DNA of 35,798 bases from Candidatus Aminicenantota bacterium (GTDB taxonomy: Bacteria; Acidobacteriota; Aminicenantia; Aminicenantales; Aminicenantaceae): assembly GCA_030603565.1 (NCBI GenBank), contig JAUVXM010000018.1:1-35798 (forward strand), given 5' to 3'. Positions 18,385 through 25,644 of this stretch are shown here, one piece after another. The notes under the pieces were generated by a model that did no database searches, was not told the origin of the DNA, and saw only the letters and a list, made by a program, of their open reading frames with translations. A program made the translations under genes and the position numbers. Position 1 is the first letter of the stretch, and the number at the start of each line of letters is the position of its first letter.

Positions 18385-18635
18385 AAATTATTGAAATATA
18401 TTCTCATTTGAATGGCCTTGAATTTCTAAAGGTACACAAACCACAGCTCTGGAAAGAGATCAGGCAAGTAATAAGCAATGTCGATGCAAAATCCTGTAAA
18501 ACAAAGGTATCAAAGGAAAAAGGTATGAAGGGAAAGATGCTTTACAGTCCAATTGGTATGAATACTAATTTCAAGCGTCTTTTGGCTAATAACGGATGGA
18601 AAGAAAGTCGAGTATTTCTAATTTTATTCGCTTAA
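18381..18635 (+). pseudogene. Truncated BstYI/BglII-type restriction endonuclease
   Basis: An 84-residue remnant whose ATG overlaps the methyltransferase stop (ATGA). It reads MKIIEIYSHLNGLEFLKVHK, PQLWKEIRQVISNVDA, SKEKGMKGKMLYSPIG and NNGWKESRV. From memory of the BstYI protein this follows its first 80 or so residues closely (EVYSHLNGLEY, ILYSPV, GWKESR); BglII also has NPQLWKEI near its start. Family members are about 200-220 residues, and the active-site Asp/Glu/Gln cluster in the later part is missing. After GWKESRV the text turns into FLILFA and a stop, 45 bp before repeat R3-A. It should be inactive as a nuclease. Confidence 0.8.
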
Positions 18636-18680
18636 AACCATATTTTTTAGCAACCGTTTTTCCCAAGGCAATCTGGAAAA

Positions 18681-18835
18681 AGAATCAGGTCAATTGATTA
18701 AGAAAACCGTGAGCAAGGATGAGCGGGCGCGGCTCCTCTCCAGATTGGAGAGGGGAGCGAAGACTGTATCCGAGCGGATTTTCCACGCTGGGGAAAATCT
18801 GCGTGTTTTCGGATTAACTGACCTGATTCTTGCTT
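18681..18835. repeat. R3 repeat, copy A
   Basis: About 155 bp, starting AGAATCAGGTC and ending GACCTGATTCTTGCTT. It is a close inverted-orientation match to copy B at 27547-27707. Hairpin 1: GATTTTCC (18777-18784) and GGAAAATC (18792-18799) around loop ACGCTGG. Hairpin 2: GCTCC/TCTCCA (18732-18742) pairs with TGGAGA/GGAGC (18746-18758) with a 2-base bulge. Similarity to copy B's right flank continues outward for about 25 bp (18836-18861, about 20 of 26 positions). It lies between the restriction-enzyme stump and DUF1846. Confidence 0.75.
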
Positions 18836-18923
18836 AATGCTCAGAAGTTTAGATAAAATGGGGGAGCTCCAGAAAATTAATAATGCATTGACGAAAGATA
18901 TCCTCCCAATATATTATTATGCG

Positions 18924-20444
18924 ATGGGAAAAAATATCGGCTTCAACAATGAACAGTACTTAGAGGAACAAACTTCCTACATTCTCGAGAGAGTCAAGCT
19001 TTACAATAATAAGCTCTACCTTGAGTTCGGCGGAAAATTGCTTTTCGATTATCATGCAGCCAGAGTCCTTCCCGGCTACGACCCGAATGTCAAGATCAGG
19101 CTGCTTCAAAAGCTCAAAGATAAGGCAGCTATTCTCCTCTGTATCTATGCCGGGGACATCGAAAGAAAAAAGCTGAGGGCGGATTTTGGCATAACCTATG
19201 ATGTCGATGCTCTCAAGATGATCGATGAGATAAAAGAATATGGTCTTCAAATTTTAGGCATAGTTATTACCCGGTTCAACAATCAACCGGTAGTCAGGCT
19301 CTTTAAAAATAAATTAGAAAGGCGGGGGGTTAAAGTCTATACCCATCAATTCACAAAAGGCTATCCCACAGATATAGACTTGATCATCAGTAAGGAAGGG
19401 TATGGAGCAAATGAGTATATTCCTGCGGATAAGCCGCTGATAATCGTAAGCGGGCCCGGCCCGGGCAGTGGTAAACTGGCGACCTGCCTGTCCCAGATGT
19501 ACCACGACCATAAAAAAGGCATAAAGTCCGGGTACTCAAAATTCGAAACCTTCCCTATCTGGGACCTTCCCTTAAAGCACCCTGTAAATATTGCCTATGA
19601 GGCTGCAACAGCGGACCTGGGGGATTTTAACGTGATCGACCCTTTTCATTTGGAAGCATACGGAAAGACTACCGTAAACTATAACCGGGATGTGGAAATC
19701 TTTCCTGTGCTGGAGAGGATACTGGAAAGGTTAACTTCTTCCAGCCCACCCTATAAATCGCCTACAGATATGGGAGTAAACCGCGCCAGCTGCGGCATCA
19801 TGGATGACGAAATAGTAAAGGAAGCCGCCTGCCAGGAAGTGATACGACGGTTTTATCGTTACAGCTGCGAATATGCGATGGGCTTTTGTGAGAAAGACAC
19901 AGTCGAAAGAGCAAAGCTTCTGATGGAAAATCTCAATCTTAAGCCGGAAAACAGGAGAGTGGTCGGGCCGGCAGAACAAGCGGCCAGGGATGCAGAGAAG
20001 AAAAAAAAGGGTGACAAGGGAATATTCTGCGGCGCAGCTATTGAATTGAAGGATGGTTCGATCATCAAAGGGAGCAACTCCCCCTTGATGCATGCTGCCT
20101 CGAGCCTTGTGCTCAAAGCCATTAAGGAATTGGCCGGAATTCCGAAAAAAATCCCACTGCTATCGAGGAATATCATAGAATCCATCGGCTCAATGAAAAA
20201 AGATGTACTGCATTCAAAAAGCATCAGTCTGGACCTTGAAGAAATTCTGATCAGCTTGAGCATCAGTGCTGCCACAAATCCGGCTGTTCAGGTAGCCCTG
20301 AGTAAGTTGACAGAGCTGCGTGACTGTGAAGTCCATATGACCCACATCCCCACCCCGGGTGATGAGGCAGGGCTGAAAAGACTGGGAGTCAACCTCACAA
20401 GCCATCCGAATTTTTCCTCAAAGAACCTTTTTTTTCATAGATGA
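18924..20444 (+). CDS. DUF1846 family protein
   Basis: A 506-residue protein of the widely conserved DUF1846 family. It shows the family blocks EQYLEEQTSYILERV, LYLEFGGKLLFDYHAARVLP, the phosphate-loop-like GPGPGSGKLATCLSQMYHD, KFETFPIWDLPLKHPVNIAY, TTVNYNRDVEIFPVL and YKSPTDMGVNRA. The molecular role is not established in the literature I know; GPGPGSGK suggests nucleotide binding. The frame is open to an ATG at 18837, but those codons lie in the repeat flank and do not match the family; ATG 18924 gives the usual N-terminus and length. No good ribosome site precedes any of the candidate starts, which may reflect disruption of its upstream region by R3-A. Confidence 0.85.
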   Translation: MGKNIGFNNEQYLEEQTSYILERVKLYNNKLYLEFGGKLLFDYHAARVLPGYDPNVKIRLLQKLKDKAAILLCIYAGDIERKKLRADFGITYDVDALKMIDEIKEYGLQILGIVITRFNNQPVVRLFKNKLERRGVKVYTHQFTKGYPTDIDLIISKEGYGANEYIPADKPLIIVSGPGPGSGKLATCLSQMYHDHKKGIKSGYSKFETFPIWDLPLKHPVNIAYEAATADLGDFNVIDPFHLEAYGKTTVNYNRDVEIFPVLERILERLTSSSPPYKSPTDMGVNRASCGIMDDEIVKEAACQEVIRRFYRYSCEYAMGFCEKDTVERAKLLMENLNLKPENRRVVGPAEQAARDAEKKKKGDKGIFCGAAIELKDGSIIKGSNSPLMHAASSLVLKAIKELAGIPKKIPLLSRNIIESIGSMKKDVLHSKSISLDLEEILISLSISAATNPAVQVALSKLTELRDCEVHMTHIPTPGDEAGLKRLGVNLTSHPNFSSKNLFFHR

Positions 20445-20459
20445 TCGCCTTCCATTTTA

Positions 20460-20488
20460 TTGACATTGTGACCTCTCTGTGATAGTTT
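20460..20488 (+). promoter_or_regulatory. Candidate promoter of the dipeptidase-sulfatase operon
   Basis: TTGACA (20460-20465) is followed after 17 bp by TAGTTT (20483-20488). The -35 is perfect and the -10 is weak. The last spacer bases are TGTGA, as in the similar candidate promoter at 27758-27786. About 38 bp separate it from the start at 20527. Confidence 0.4.
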
Positions 20489-20526
20489 TTTTAAAATATA
20501 TAAGGACAAACCGGAGGACAGGAGCA

Positions 20527-21774
20527 ATGATAAAAAAAATGAAAATCACAGGCTTTTTATTCTTAATACTGGCAGTGTTATTTGCGTGTTCGCAGGAGCA
20601 GACACAGGAGAAATCGCAAGAACCGCTAAAAAGCATTCATGAAAGAGCCATTACCATCGACACTCACGTTGATATAGGAAGAAATTACGCCACAGAGGAA
20701 TTAGACCCCGGTATAAACAATCCCAGGTTAAGATGCGACCTTACGAAAATGGAAAATGGGGGAATGGACGGTGTATTCCTGGCTGTATTTGTAGGCCAGG
20801 GTAAGCTTGATGCTGAAGGGTATAAAGGTGCTTATGATACAGCCATGACTAAGTTTAATGCCATTCACCGTTTGACAGAAGAAATGTACCCCGAACGCTC
20901 TGAACTGGCGATTTCCCCTGACGATGTCGAAAGGATAGTTAAGACAGGAAAAAGATCTATTATGATTGGTATTGAAAACGGATATCCGGTTGGCGAGGAT
21001 CTAAGCCTGGTAAAAAAATATTATGACCTGGGAGCACGCTACATCACCCTCTGCCACGGCGGACACAACCAGATATGCGACTCCTGCAGCCCTGACGAAC
21101 CCCTGCACAACGGCATATCCGAATTCGGTAAAAAAGTTGTTGCCGAGATGAACCGGCTGGGTATTATGTGTGATGTCTCCCATATATCTGAAAAATCTTT
21201 CTGGGACCTTATTGAAATAAGTAAAGCTCCTATCATCGCATCTCATTCCGGCTGCTCTGAAGTAAATCAACACAGCCGCAATCTTACTGATGAACAATTA
21301 AAAGCCTTGGCAAAAAATGGGGGAGTGATCCAGATCATCGCTTTAAGCAGCTTTTTGAAAGCTGAAACCCCAGAGCATCGAGAAGCTATGAACAAGCTGC
21401 GGGAAGAGGTGGGGCTGCCCAGCCGCAGAGAGATATGGAGAATGTCCCAGGAAGAACGGGCGACACTCCAACCAAAATTTGAGGAGTTTAATAAACTCAG
21501 AGTGGAATTAGAAAAAAAATATCCGCCTACAGATCTGCAGGATTTTGTTGACCATATCGACCATGCAGTCAAGATCGCCGGAATAGACCATGTAGGAATC
21601 GGCACCGACTTTGACGGCGGCGGCGGTATTCCCGGATTTAACAACCATGCTGAAGCAGGAAATGTGACTGAGGAGCTGGTGCGCCGGGAGTATTCAGATG
21701 AAGAAATAATAAAGATTTGGGGAGGAAACCTGCTGCGGGTCTGGCGTGAAGTCGAAAAAGCAGCCTCAGAATGA
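20527..21774 (+). CDS. Membrane dipeptidase (peptidase M19) lipoprotein
   Basis: A 415-residue zinc dipeptidase. The start at 20527 follows GGAGGACAGGAG and gives a lipoprotein signal peptide with lipobox LFAC, so it is an anchored periplasmic enzyme. The M19 metal ligands are all in place: [10 protein letters not shown] (H-x-D), [12 protein letters not shown] (bridging Glu), [23 protein letters not shown] and [11 protein letters not shown] (His ligands), and [17 protein letters not shown] (Asp). It should hydrolyse dipeptides, including D-amino-acid ones. The insert after [20 protein letters not shown] (about 280-340) is longer than in renal dipeptidase. The sulfatase-like gene overlaps its stop by 4 bp (ATGA), so they are co-translated. 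Confidence 0.92.
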   Translation: MIKKMKITGFLFLILAVLFACSQEQTQEKSQEPLKSIHERAITIDTHVDIGRNYATEELDPGINNPRLRCDLTKMENGGMDGVFLAVFVGQGKLDAEGYKGAYDTAMTKFNAIHRLTEEMYPERSELAISPDDVERIVKTGKRSIMIGIENGYPVGEDLSLVKKYYDLGARYITLCHGGHNQICDSCSPDEPLHNGISEFGKKVVAEMNRLGIMCDVSHISEKSFWDLIEISKAPIIASHSGCSEVNQHSRNLTDEQLKALAKNGGVIQIIALSSFLKAETPEHREAMNKLREEVGLPSRREIWRMSQEERATLQPKFEEFNKLRVELEKKYPPTDLQDFVDHIDHAVKIAGIDHVGIGTDFDGGGGIPGFNNHAEAGNVTEELVRREYSDEEIIKIWGGNLLRVWREVEKAASE

Positions 21775-22418
21775 AAAACTCGTTTACCAGGCGTGACTTT
21801 TTAAAAACTGTAGGAGTAGGGGCAGCAGCCTTATCCTTTTCGTCCTGCGGTCAAAATACCCCTAAACGGCCTCCGAATTTCGTGCTCATCTTTACAGATG
21901 ACCAGGGCTATGCCGATGTGGGATGCTTTGGAGCCAAAGGATTTGAAACTCCAAATCTCGACCGGATGGCAGCCACTATAGACATCCTTCCTACTTTTGC
22001 GGCTATCGCCGGCGCTCCCTTACCGGAGCTAAAGATCGATGGCGTAAACATCCTTCCCTTGCTGCAGGGGGGAAAAGATACTTCCCCGCGCAACCACCTG
22101 TATTACTATTACGGAAAGCAGCTTCAATGCGTAAGAGAGGGAAAATGGAAACTTCATTTCCCCCACAGCTACCGCTCTTATCAGGGAGTTGAACCCGGTA
22201 AAGGCGGCCTGCCCGGACCTTATGCCAGAGGTGAAACCGGCCTTGAACTATATGACCTGGAAAATGACATCAGTGAAAAAAACAATCTTGCTGAAAAATA
22301 TCCGGAAGTGGTCAAACGTCTGCAAACTTTAGCAGAAAGAGCCCGCCAGGAACTTGGTGACAACGAAATAATAGGAAAAGAAGTGCGTCCTCCCGGCCGA
22401 GTAGATTTTTATGAATAG
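21771..22418 (+). pseudogene. Tat-exported sulfatase with catalytic middle deleted
   Basis: A 215-residue frame. The N-terminus has a Tat signal ([20 protein letters not shown]) and the first sulfatase block, [20 protein letters not shown], up to [11 protein letters not shown] (near residue 68). The text then jumps directly to the late block [20 protein letters not shown], followed by normal C-terminal sulfatase sequence ([48 protein letters not shown]). Normal members have about 450-500 residues, so roughly 250-280 residues are missing in frame, including the C/S-x-P-x-R formylglycine site and several calcium ligands. It cannot be a working sulfatase. The last codons (DFYE, TAG) lie in an R1 repeat end. 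It overlaps the dipeptidase stop by 4 bp. Confidence 0.82.
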
Positions 22419-22428
22419 TTCAGGTTAA
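22406..22428. repeat. R1 solo repeat end at the junction of two convergent genes
   Basis: TTTTTATGAATAGTTCAGGT followed by TAAG matches the outer part of the right end of the R1 copy at 31904-31928 (18 bases from ATTTTT... to CAGG, plus TTA). The sulfatase TAG stop (22416-22418) and the YgjP-like TGA stop (22420-22422, minus strand) both lie inside it. Confidence 0.65.
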
Positions 22429-22977
22429 GTTATTTAGCTTTTTTCTTAACTTACCTGCATCCCCTACATATTTATCCAATTCAGCCCAAAATTCAGGGCT
22501 GTGATTTTTTATCCTGGTATGAGTAAGTTCGTGCAGCAGTACATAATCCCTTAAATCAGCGGGAAGCAGAACCAGCTTGATATTCAGGTTGATATTATTA
22601 CGCACTGAACAGCTTCCCCACCTGGTTTTTTGATTCCTGATAAAAACTCTATTGTAAAAAAACCCATATGCCTCAGCCAACTCCTCCAGCCTGCCGACCA
22701 GTCTGGCTCTAGCCTCTCTCTGGTTAGTTCCAGACAACTTAAGAGCATCCTCTTTTTGCTGCTTTTCTATCCGTCTTATCCTTTCCTGATGCTTGGCGAT
22801 CCAGTCTTTATTCCGGAAAGCGAATTTTTTAGCGGCCCGGAACGACACTCCATATGGAACAGCGACCCGCACATTTTTAAATGGCTTAAGCGAGATATTT
22901 AAATGTTTGGCTCTCCGGCTGCGTTCGAACAGAACCGGGCCTATCCCATTTATTTGATGGATTTCAGCTCTAGTCAT
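22420..22977 (-). CDS. YgjP-like (DUF45) zinc metallopeptidase
   Basis: A 185-residue cytoplasmic protein. The C-terminal half has the family core: TRWGSCSVRNNINLNIKLVL, then the zincin motif VLLHELTHTRIKNHSPEFWA (HELTH near residue 150) with the third ligand region HSPEFW. The N-terminal RRAKHLNISLKPFKNVRVAV is the usual first strand block. The length is somewhat shorter than the typical 230-240 residues. Family members are metallopeptidase-like; the physiological substrate is unknown. The start ATG overlaps the stop of the DUF4405 gene by 4 bp, so they form one operon. Its final residues (NLT, TGA) come from the R1 repeat end. Confidence 0.85.
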   Translation of the reverse strand: MTRAEIHQINGIGPVLFERSRRAKHLNISLKPFKNVRVAVPYGVSFRAAKKFAFRNKDWIAKHQERIRRIEKQQKEDALKLSGTNQREARARLVGRLEELAEAYGFFYNRVFIRNQKTRWGSCSVRNNINLNIKLVLLPADLRDYVLLHELTHTRIKNHSPEFWAELDKYVGDAGKLRKKLNNLT

Positions 22978-23603
22978 TCCGGATTATTGGATAAACCGGC
23001 TTTAAGAAAATCATAAATATCCACAGGTGCGAGCTTGTTTTTTTTGGCAATAATACTCACCTGAAGGTTTATATCAGATATTTCTATTCCTTTTTTCTTA
23101 AGGATAATCAGCGCTTCCTCAACAGACAAGCCAACTCTTTCCGCAAATTGCTTAAAAGTTAATTTTTCAGCCCTTGAAAGCATAGGTTCGCTTCTATCTG
23201 TTCCCCAGGCATCTTTAGCTTTTTCTCCCAGGTCCATAACTGTCTGGAAGGGTGGAAGACTTGAAATAACACATATAAAAACAAGCAATACAACTAGCAA
23301 AGATGTGATCATTTCCACCCTCATCTTTAATCCGGCTTTGATCTTGTTTCTGATGTAAGCGGCAATACTCCGCCAGTGGAAACTAATATGCATACAAGCA
23401 AAAATGAGGAATACATATCCGAAAATCGTATGAATAGATCCCCATTGTCCCTTAGAAAAGCCAAAAAGTTTCCAGTTTACCCAGCTGGCTGTCCTGCCCG
23501 GGGGAATGATGTAAAGGATTACTCCGGAAATTGTTTCTACAATCAAAGACCATAACATTATCAGAACTATAAAAGCTCTGAATTGGAATTTTTTAACTGC
23601 CAT
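22974..23603 (-). CDS. DUF4405-domain membrane protein with C-terminal domain
   Basis: A 209-residue membrane protein. Residues 1-125 hold three to four helices with conserved His: MLWSLIVETISGVILYIIPP, SKGQWGSIHTIFGYVFLIFA and CMHISFHWRSIAAYI. This is the DUF4405 pattern, resembling small cytochrome-b-like bundles in which paired His residues bind haem (inference). After a third or fourth helix (SLLVVLLVFICVISSLPPF), a soluble region carries KLTFKQFAERVGLSVEEALI and the end of a second small helical module (LAPVDIYDFLKAGL). It may take part in electron transfer. It is followed with a 4-bp overlap by the YgjP-like gene. The start at 23603 has AGGAAAGG upstream. Confidence 0.75.
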   Translation of the reverse strand: MAVKKFQFRAFIVLIMLWSLIVETISGVILYIIPPGRTASWVNWKLFGFSKGQWGSIHTIFGYVFLIFACMHISFHWRSIAAYIRNKIKAGLKMRVEMITSLLVVLLVFICVISSLPPFQTVMDLGEKAKDAWGTDRSEPMLSRAEKLTFKQFAERVGLSVEEALIILKKKGIEISDINLQVSIIAKKNKLAPVDIYDFLKAGLSNNPE

Positions 23604-23647
23604 CCTTTCCTCTAGAACATTATTTTATAATTTATCATCCAGGTTGA

Positions 23648-24733
23648 TTACAATACATATTTATTTAATTTCAATCCATTTGGCACAGGGACTTTCTCTT
23701 TGTAAATATCCCAATAAAAAGTCCTGGCCTCTCCTAATTTTTGATACAGTTTGTGTGTCTCATCTGCATGTTGTTCTGTTATGGTTTTTCCAGCTTCATC
23801 TACCAGCAGCAGCAGCCGGGCCCGGTTCAGGATGCCGGCCGTACCTATACTGCAAATAGCCACAATTTCATTTTTTTTCGACAAATCGATCAACTCGCCA
23901 TAAGTCATATCCCGCTCTTCCACCTTTATGCCCATATGTTCGAGAATAACACAAATCCCCTGTATGGTAACTGAAGGCAAAATAAGGTTGCTTTCCGGAA
24001 TTTTTACTATTGTCCCATCGCGTAAAGCGAAAAGACAGCAGGAAGAGTCCCACTCCGTTATTTTTCTGGATTCGAGAGGGTCGTAAGGACGGTCATCAAG
24101 AAAGAGGGCGGAACTGGCTTCCGGAAGAATCTGCCTGGCCATATCCACCGCCTTAACACTCATCAGATAATTGACCCCCAATTTCAAACAACCGGTGCCG
24201 TTGACTCCTACCGCCCGCACAACTCCCGGCACCACTACCCCGGAAAAAGGTTCGCCCAGGTAACGGTCATAAAGGCAGGCAACTGCCCGGATGGAAGGAT
24301 TTTCCGGGAAGGTCACCCCTATTGACTGCGCTTCATCAAAAGTAAAAGGGCGCAGGTACCCCTGGGATTTTAACTCCGCTGTTTCAATAAGAAATTCCCT
24401 CATTGAAGGCTCCCGTAAATATCGTATAAGGGAATCTTCAATTTTTTTAATAGAAGGGACCATTTCCTGCTGATTAGAGCTTAAATTAAAGGAAATACTG
24501 CGCTGCAGGCGTTCAAGATTTCTATTAAGGTTAAGAAAGTTTATTTCAATATTATCTTTATTGCCCTTTTTACAAAAAAATCGAATTCCTTCAAATGCCA
24601 GGAACAAGCCATAATGAATAGAACGGGATACTGCAAATACTTTGGCATCATCATCCATCATTTCAAATGACTCATCTTCTAATAAGAAACACATCTGTTT
24701 ACCGGCCCATTTTATTCCTTCAAATCCGGCCAT
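23648..24733 (-). CDS. Divergent class IV (branched-chain type) aminotransferase
   Basis: A 361-residue PLP-dependent enzyme, probably cytoplasmic. It follows the BCAT plan: VFAVSRSIHYGLFLAFEGIR at the N-terminal domain, TGCLKLGVNYLMSVKAVDMA with the candidate PLP Lys near residue 184, ITEWDSSCCLFALRDGTIV in place of the usual E-x4-N-x-F block, VTIQGICVILEHMGIKVEER, and CSIGTAGIL in place of S-G-T-A. The asparagine of the cofactor block is replaced by Cys and the loop is one residue longer, so specificity may differ from ordinary BCATs. It is downstream of AOR and thiM on the same strand, with a 104-bp gap. An amino-acid donor with a 2-oxo acid product is likely. Confidence 0.75.
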   Translation of the reverse strand: MAGFEGIKWAGKQMCFLLEDESFEMMDDDAKVFAVSRSIHYGLFLAFEGIRFFCKKGNKDNIEINFLNLNRNLERLQRSISFNLSSNQQEMVPSIKKIEDSLIRYLREPSMREFLIETAELKSQGYLRPFTFDEAQSIGVTFPENPSIRAVACLYDRYLGEPFSGVVVPGVVRAVGVNGTGCLKLGVNYLMSVKAVDMARQILPEASSALFLDDRPYDPLESRKITEWDSSCCLFALRDGTIVKIPESNLILPSVTIQGICVILEHMGIKVEERDMTYGELIDLSKKNEIVAICSIGTAGILNRARLLLLVDEAGKTITEQHADETHKLYQKLGEARTFYWDIYKEKVPVPNGLKLNKYVL

Positions 24734-24837
24734 ATCTCATCCTCCCTTTTTATAGTTTTTTTTGTCTGCCAGCATGGATTTACATTGTATTGTATGTTCC
24801 TTTCTGAAGCAATAAGAAATACAAACAGGAGATTCCT

Positions 24838-25644
24838 TTAAAAAATTTTAGCTCCTTTGCTCAAGTGTTCCGCATTGATATTATAAAGCGCATCCAGCAA
24901 GGCGGGTTGGAAACTCCCCGGACCATCTGCCTTGAGAGCCGCTATTTCCCCTGCCAGGCCGAAATATGCCAGGGCAGAGGCAGATGCCTTTACCGCATCA
25001 GGCTCTACAGCAAGAAACGCTCCCATAATTGCAGTTGCAGCGCATCCGGTTCCAGTGACACAACTCATAAGTTCGTGGCCATTAGAGACCCGCAGCACTT
25101 GGTCCCCGTTTGTTATCAGGTCAACAGCTCCGGTAATCGCCAACACAGTTTTTAATTCGCTGGCAAGGCTTGAAGCTGCTTCAGCTGCTTCTTCAACCCC
25201 ATGGATAGAATCAACTCCTTTGGTATGCGAGCCTTTCTGAGCTAATGACAATACTTCAGAAGCATTCCCCCGCACTACATTTACCCGTACTTCATCCAGG
25301 ATACGCCTGGCTGAATCTGTGCGCAGCTTAGTGGCTCCGGAACCGACTGGATCCAGGATAACCGGCACATTTAAAGCGTTTGCTTTTTCCCCAGCTATAA
25401 CCATAGAATCTATCCAATAAGGGGTGAGGGTGCCGATATTCAGAACCAGTGCTCCCGCAAATGAGGTCATCTCCTCGACTTCCTCGTGAGCATGTGCCAT
25501 AACCGGTGAAACACCTATAGCCAGCAGAATATTCGCTGTCCAGTTCATGACCACATAATTGGTTATGTTATGTACCAAAGGCTTTTTTTCTCTTAGCAAC
25601 TCTAAATTATCGCCTGCTTTTCTTGCAAATTCTCGCTCACCCAC
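24838..25644 (-). CDS. thiM: Hydroxyethylthiazole kinase
   Basis: A 268-residue kinase of the ribokinase-like ThiM family that phosphorylates 4-methyl-5-(2-hydroxyethyl)thiazole for thiamine salvage. Diagnostic blocks are PLVHNITNYVVMNWTANILL, GVSPVMAHAHEEVEEM, VILDPVGSGATKLRTD, VVRGNASEVLSLA, and LMSCVTGTGCAATAIMGAFL, in which the G-T-G-C motif carries the catalytic Cys. The frame is open further upstream (to 25830), but the best start is GTG 25644: GGGAGGAG lies 4 bases before it and the length is then normal. This start overlaps the AOR stop by 8 bp, so the two genes are translationally coupled. No other thiamine gene is nearby. Confidence 0.92.
   Translation of the reverse strand: MGEREFARKAGDNLELLREKKPLVHNITNYVVMNWTANILLAIGVSPVMAHAHEEVEEMTSFAGALVLNIGTLTPYWIDSMVIAGEKANALNVPVILDPVGSGATKLRTDSARRILDEVRVNVVRGNASEVLSLAQKGSHTKGVDSIHGVEEAAEAASSLASELKTVLAITGAVDLITNGDQVLRVSNGHELMSCVTGTGCAATAIMGAFLAVEPDAVKASASALAYFGLAGEIAALKADGPGSFQPALLDALYNINAEHLSKGAKIF

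Noticed and set aside
18837-18923. Start of the DUF1846 gene at 18837 or 18858
   Set aside because: These codons lie in the R3 flank and add residues absent from the family; ATG 18924 gives the normal N-terminus, although no candidate has a good ribosome site.
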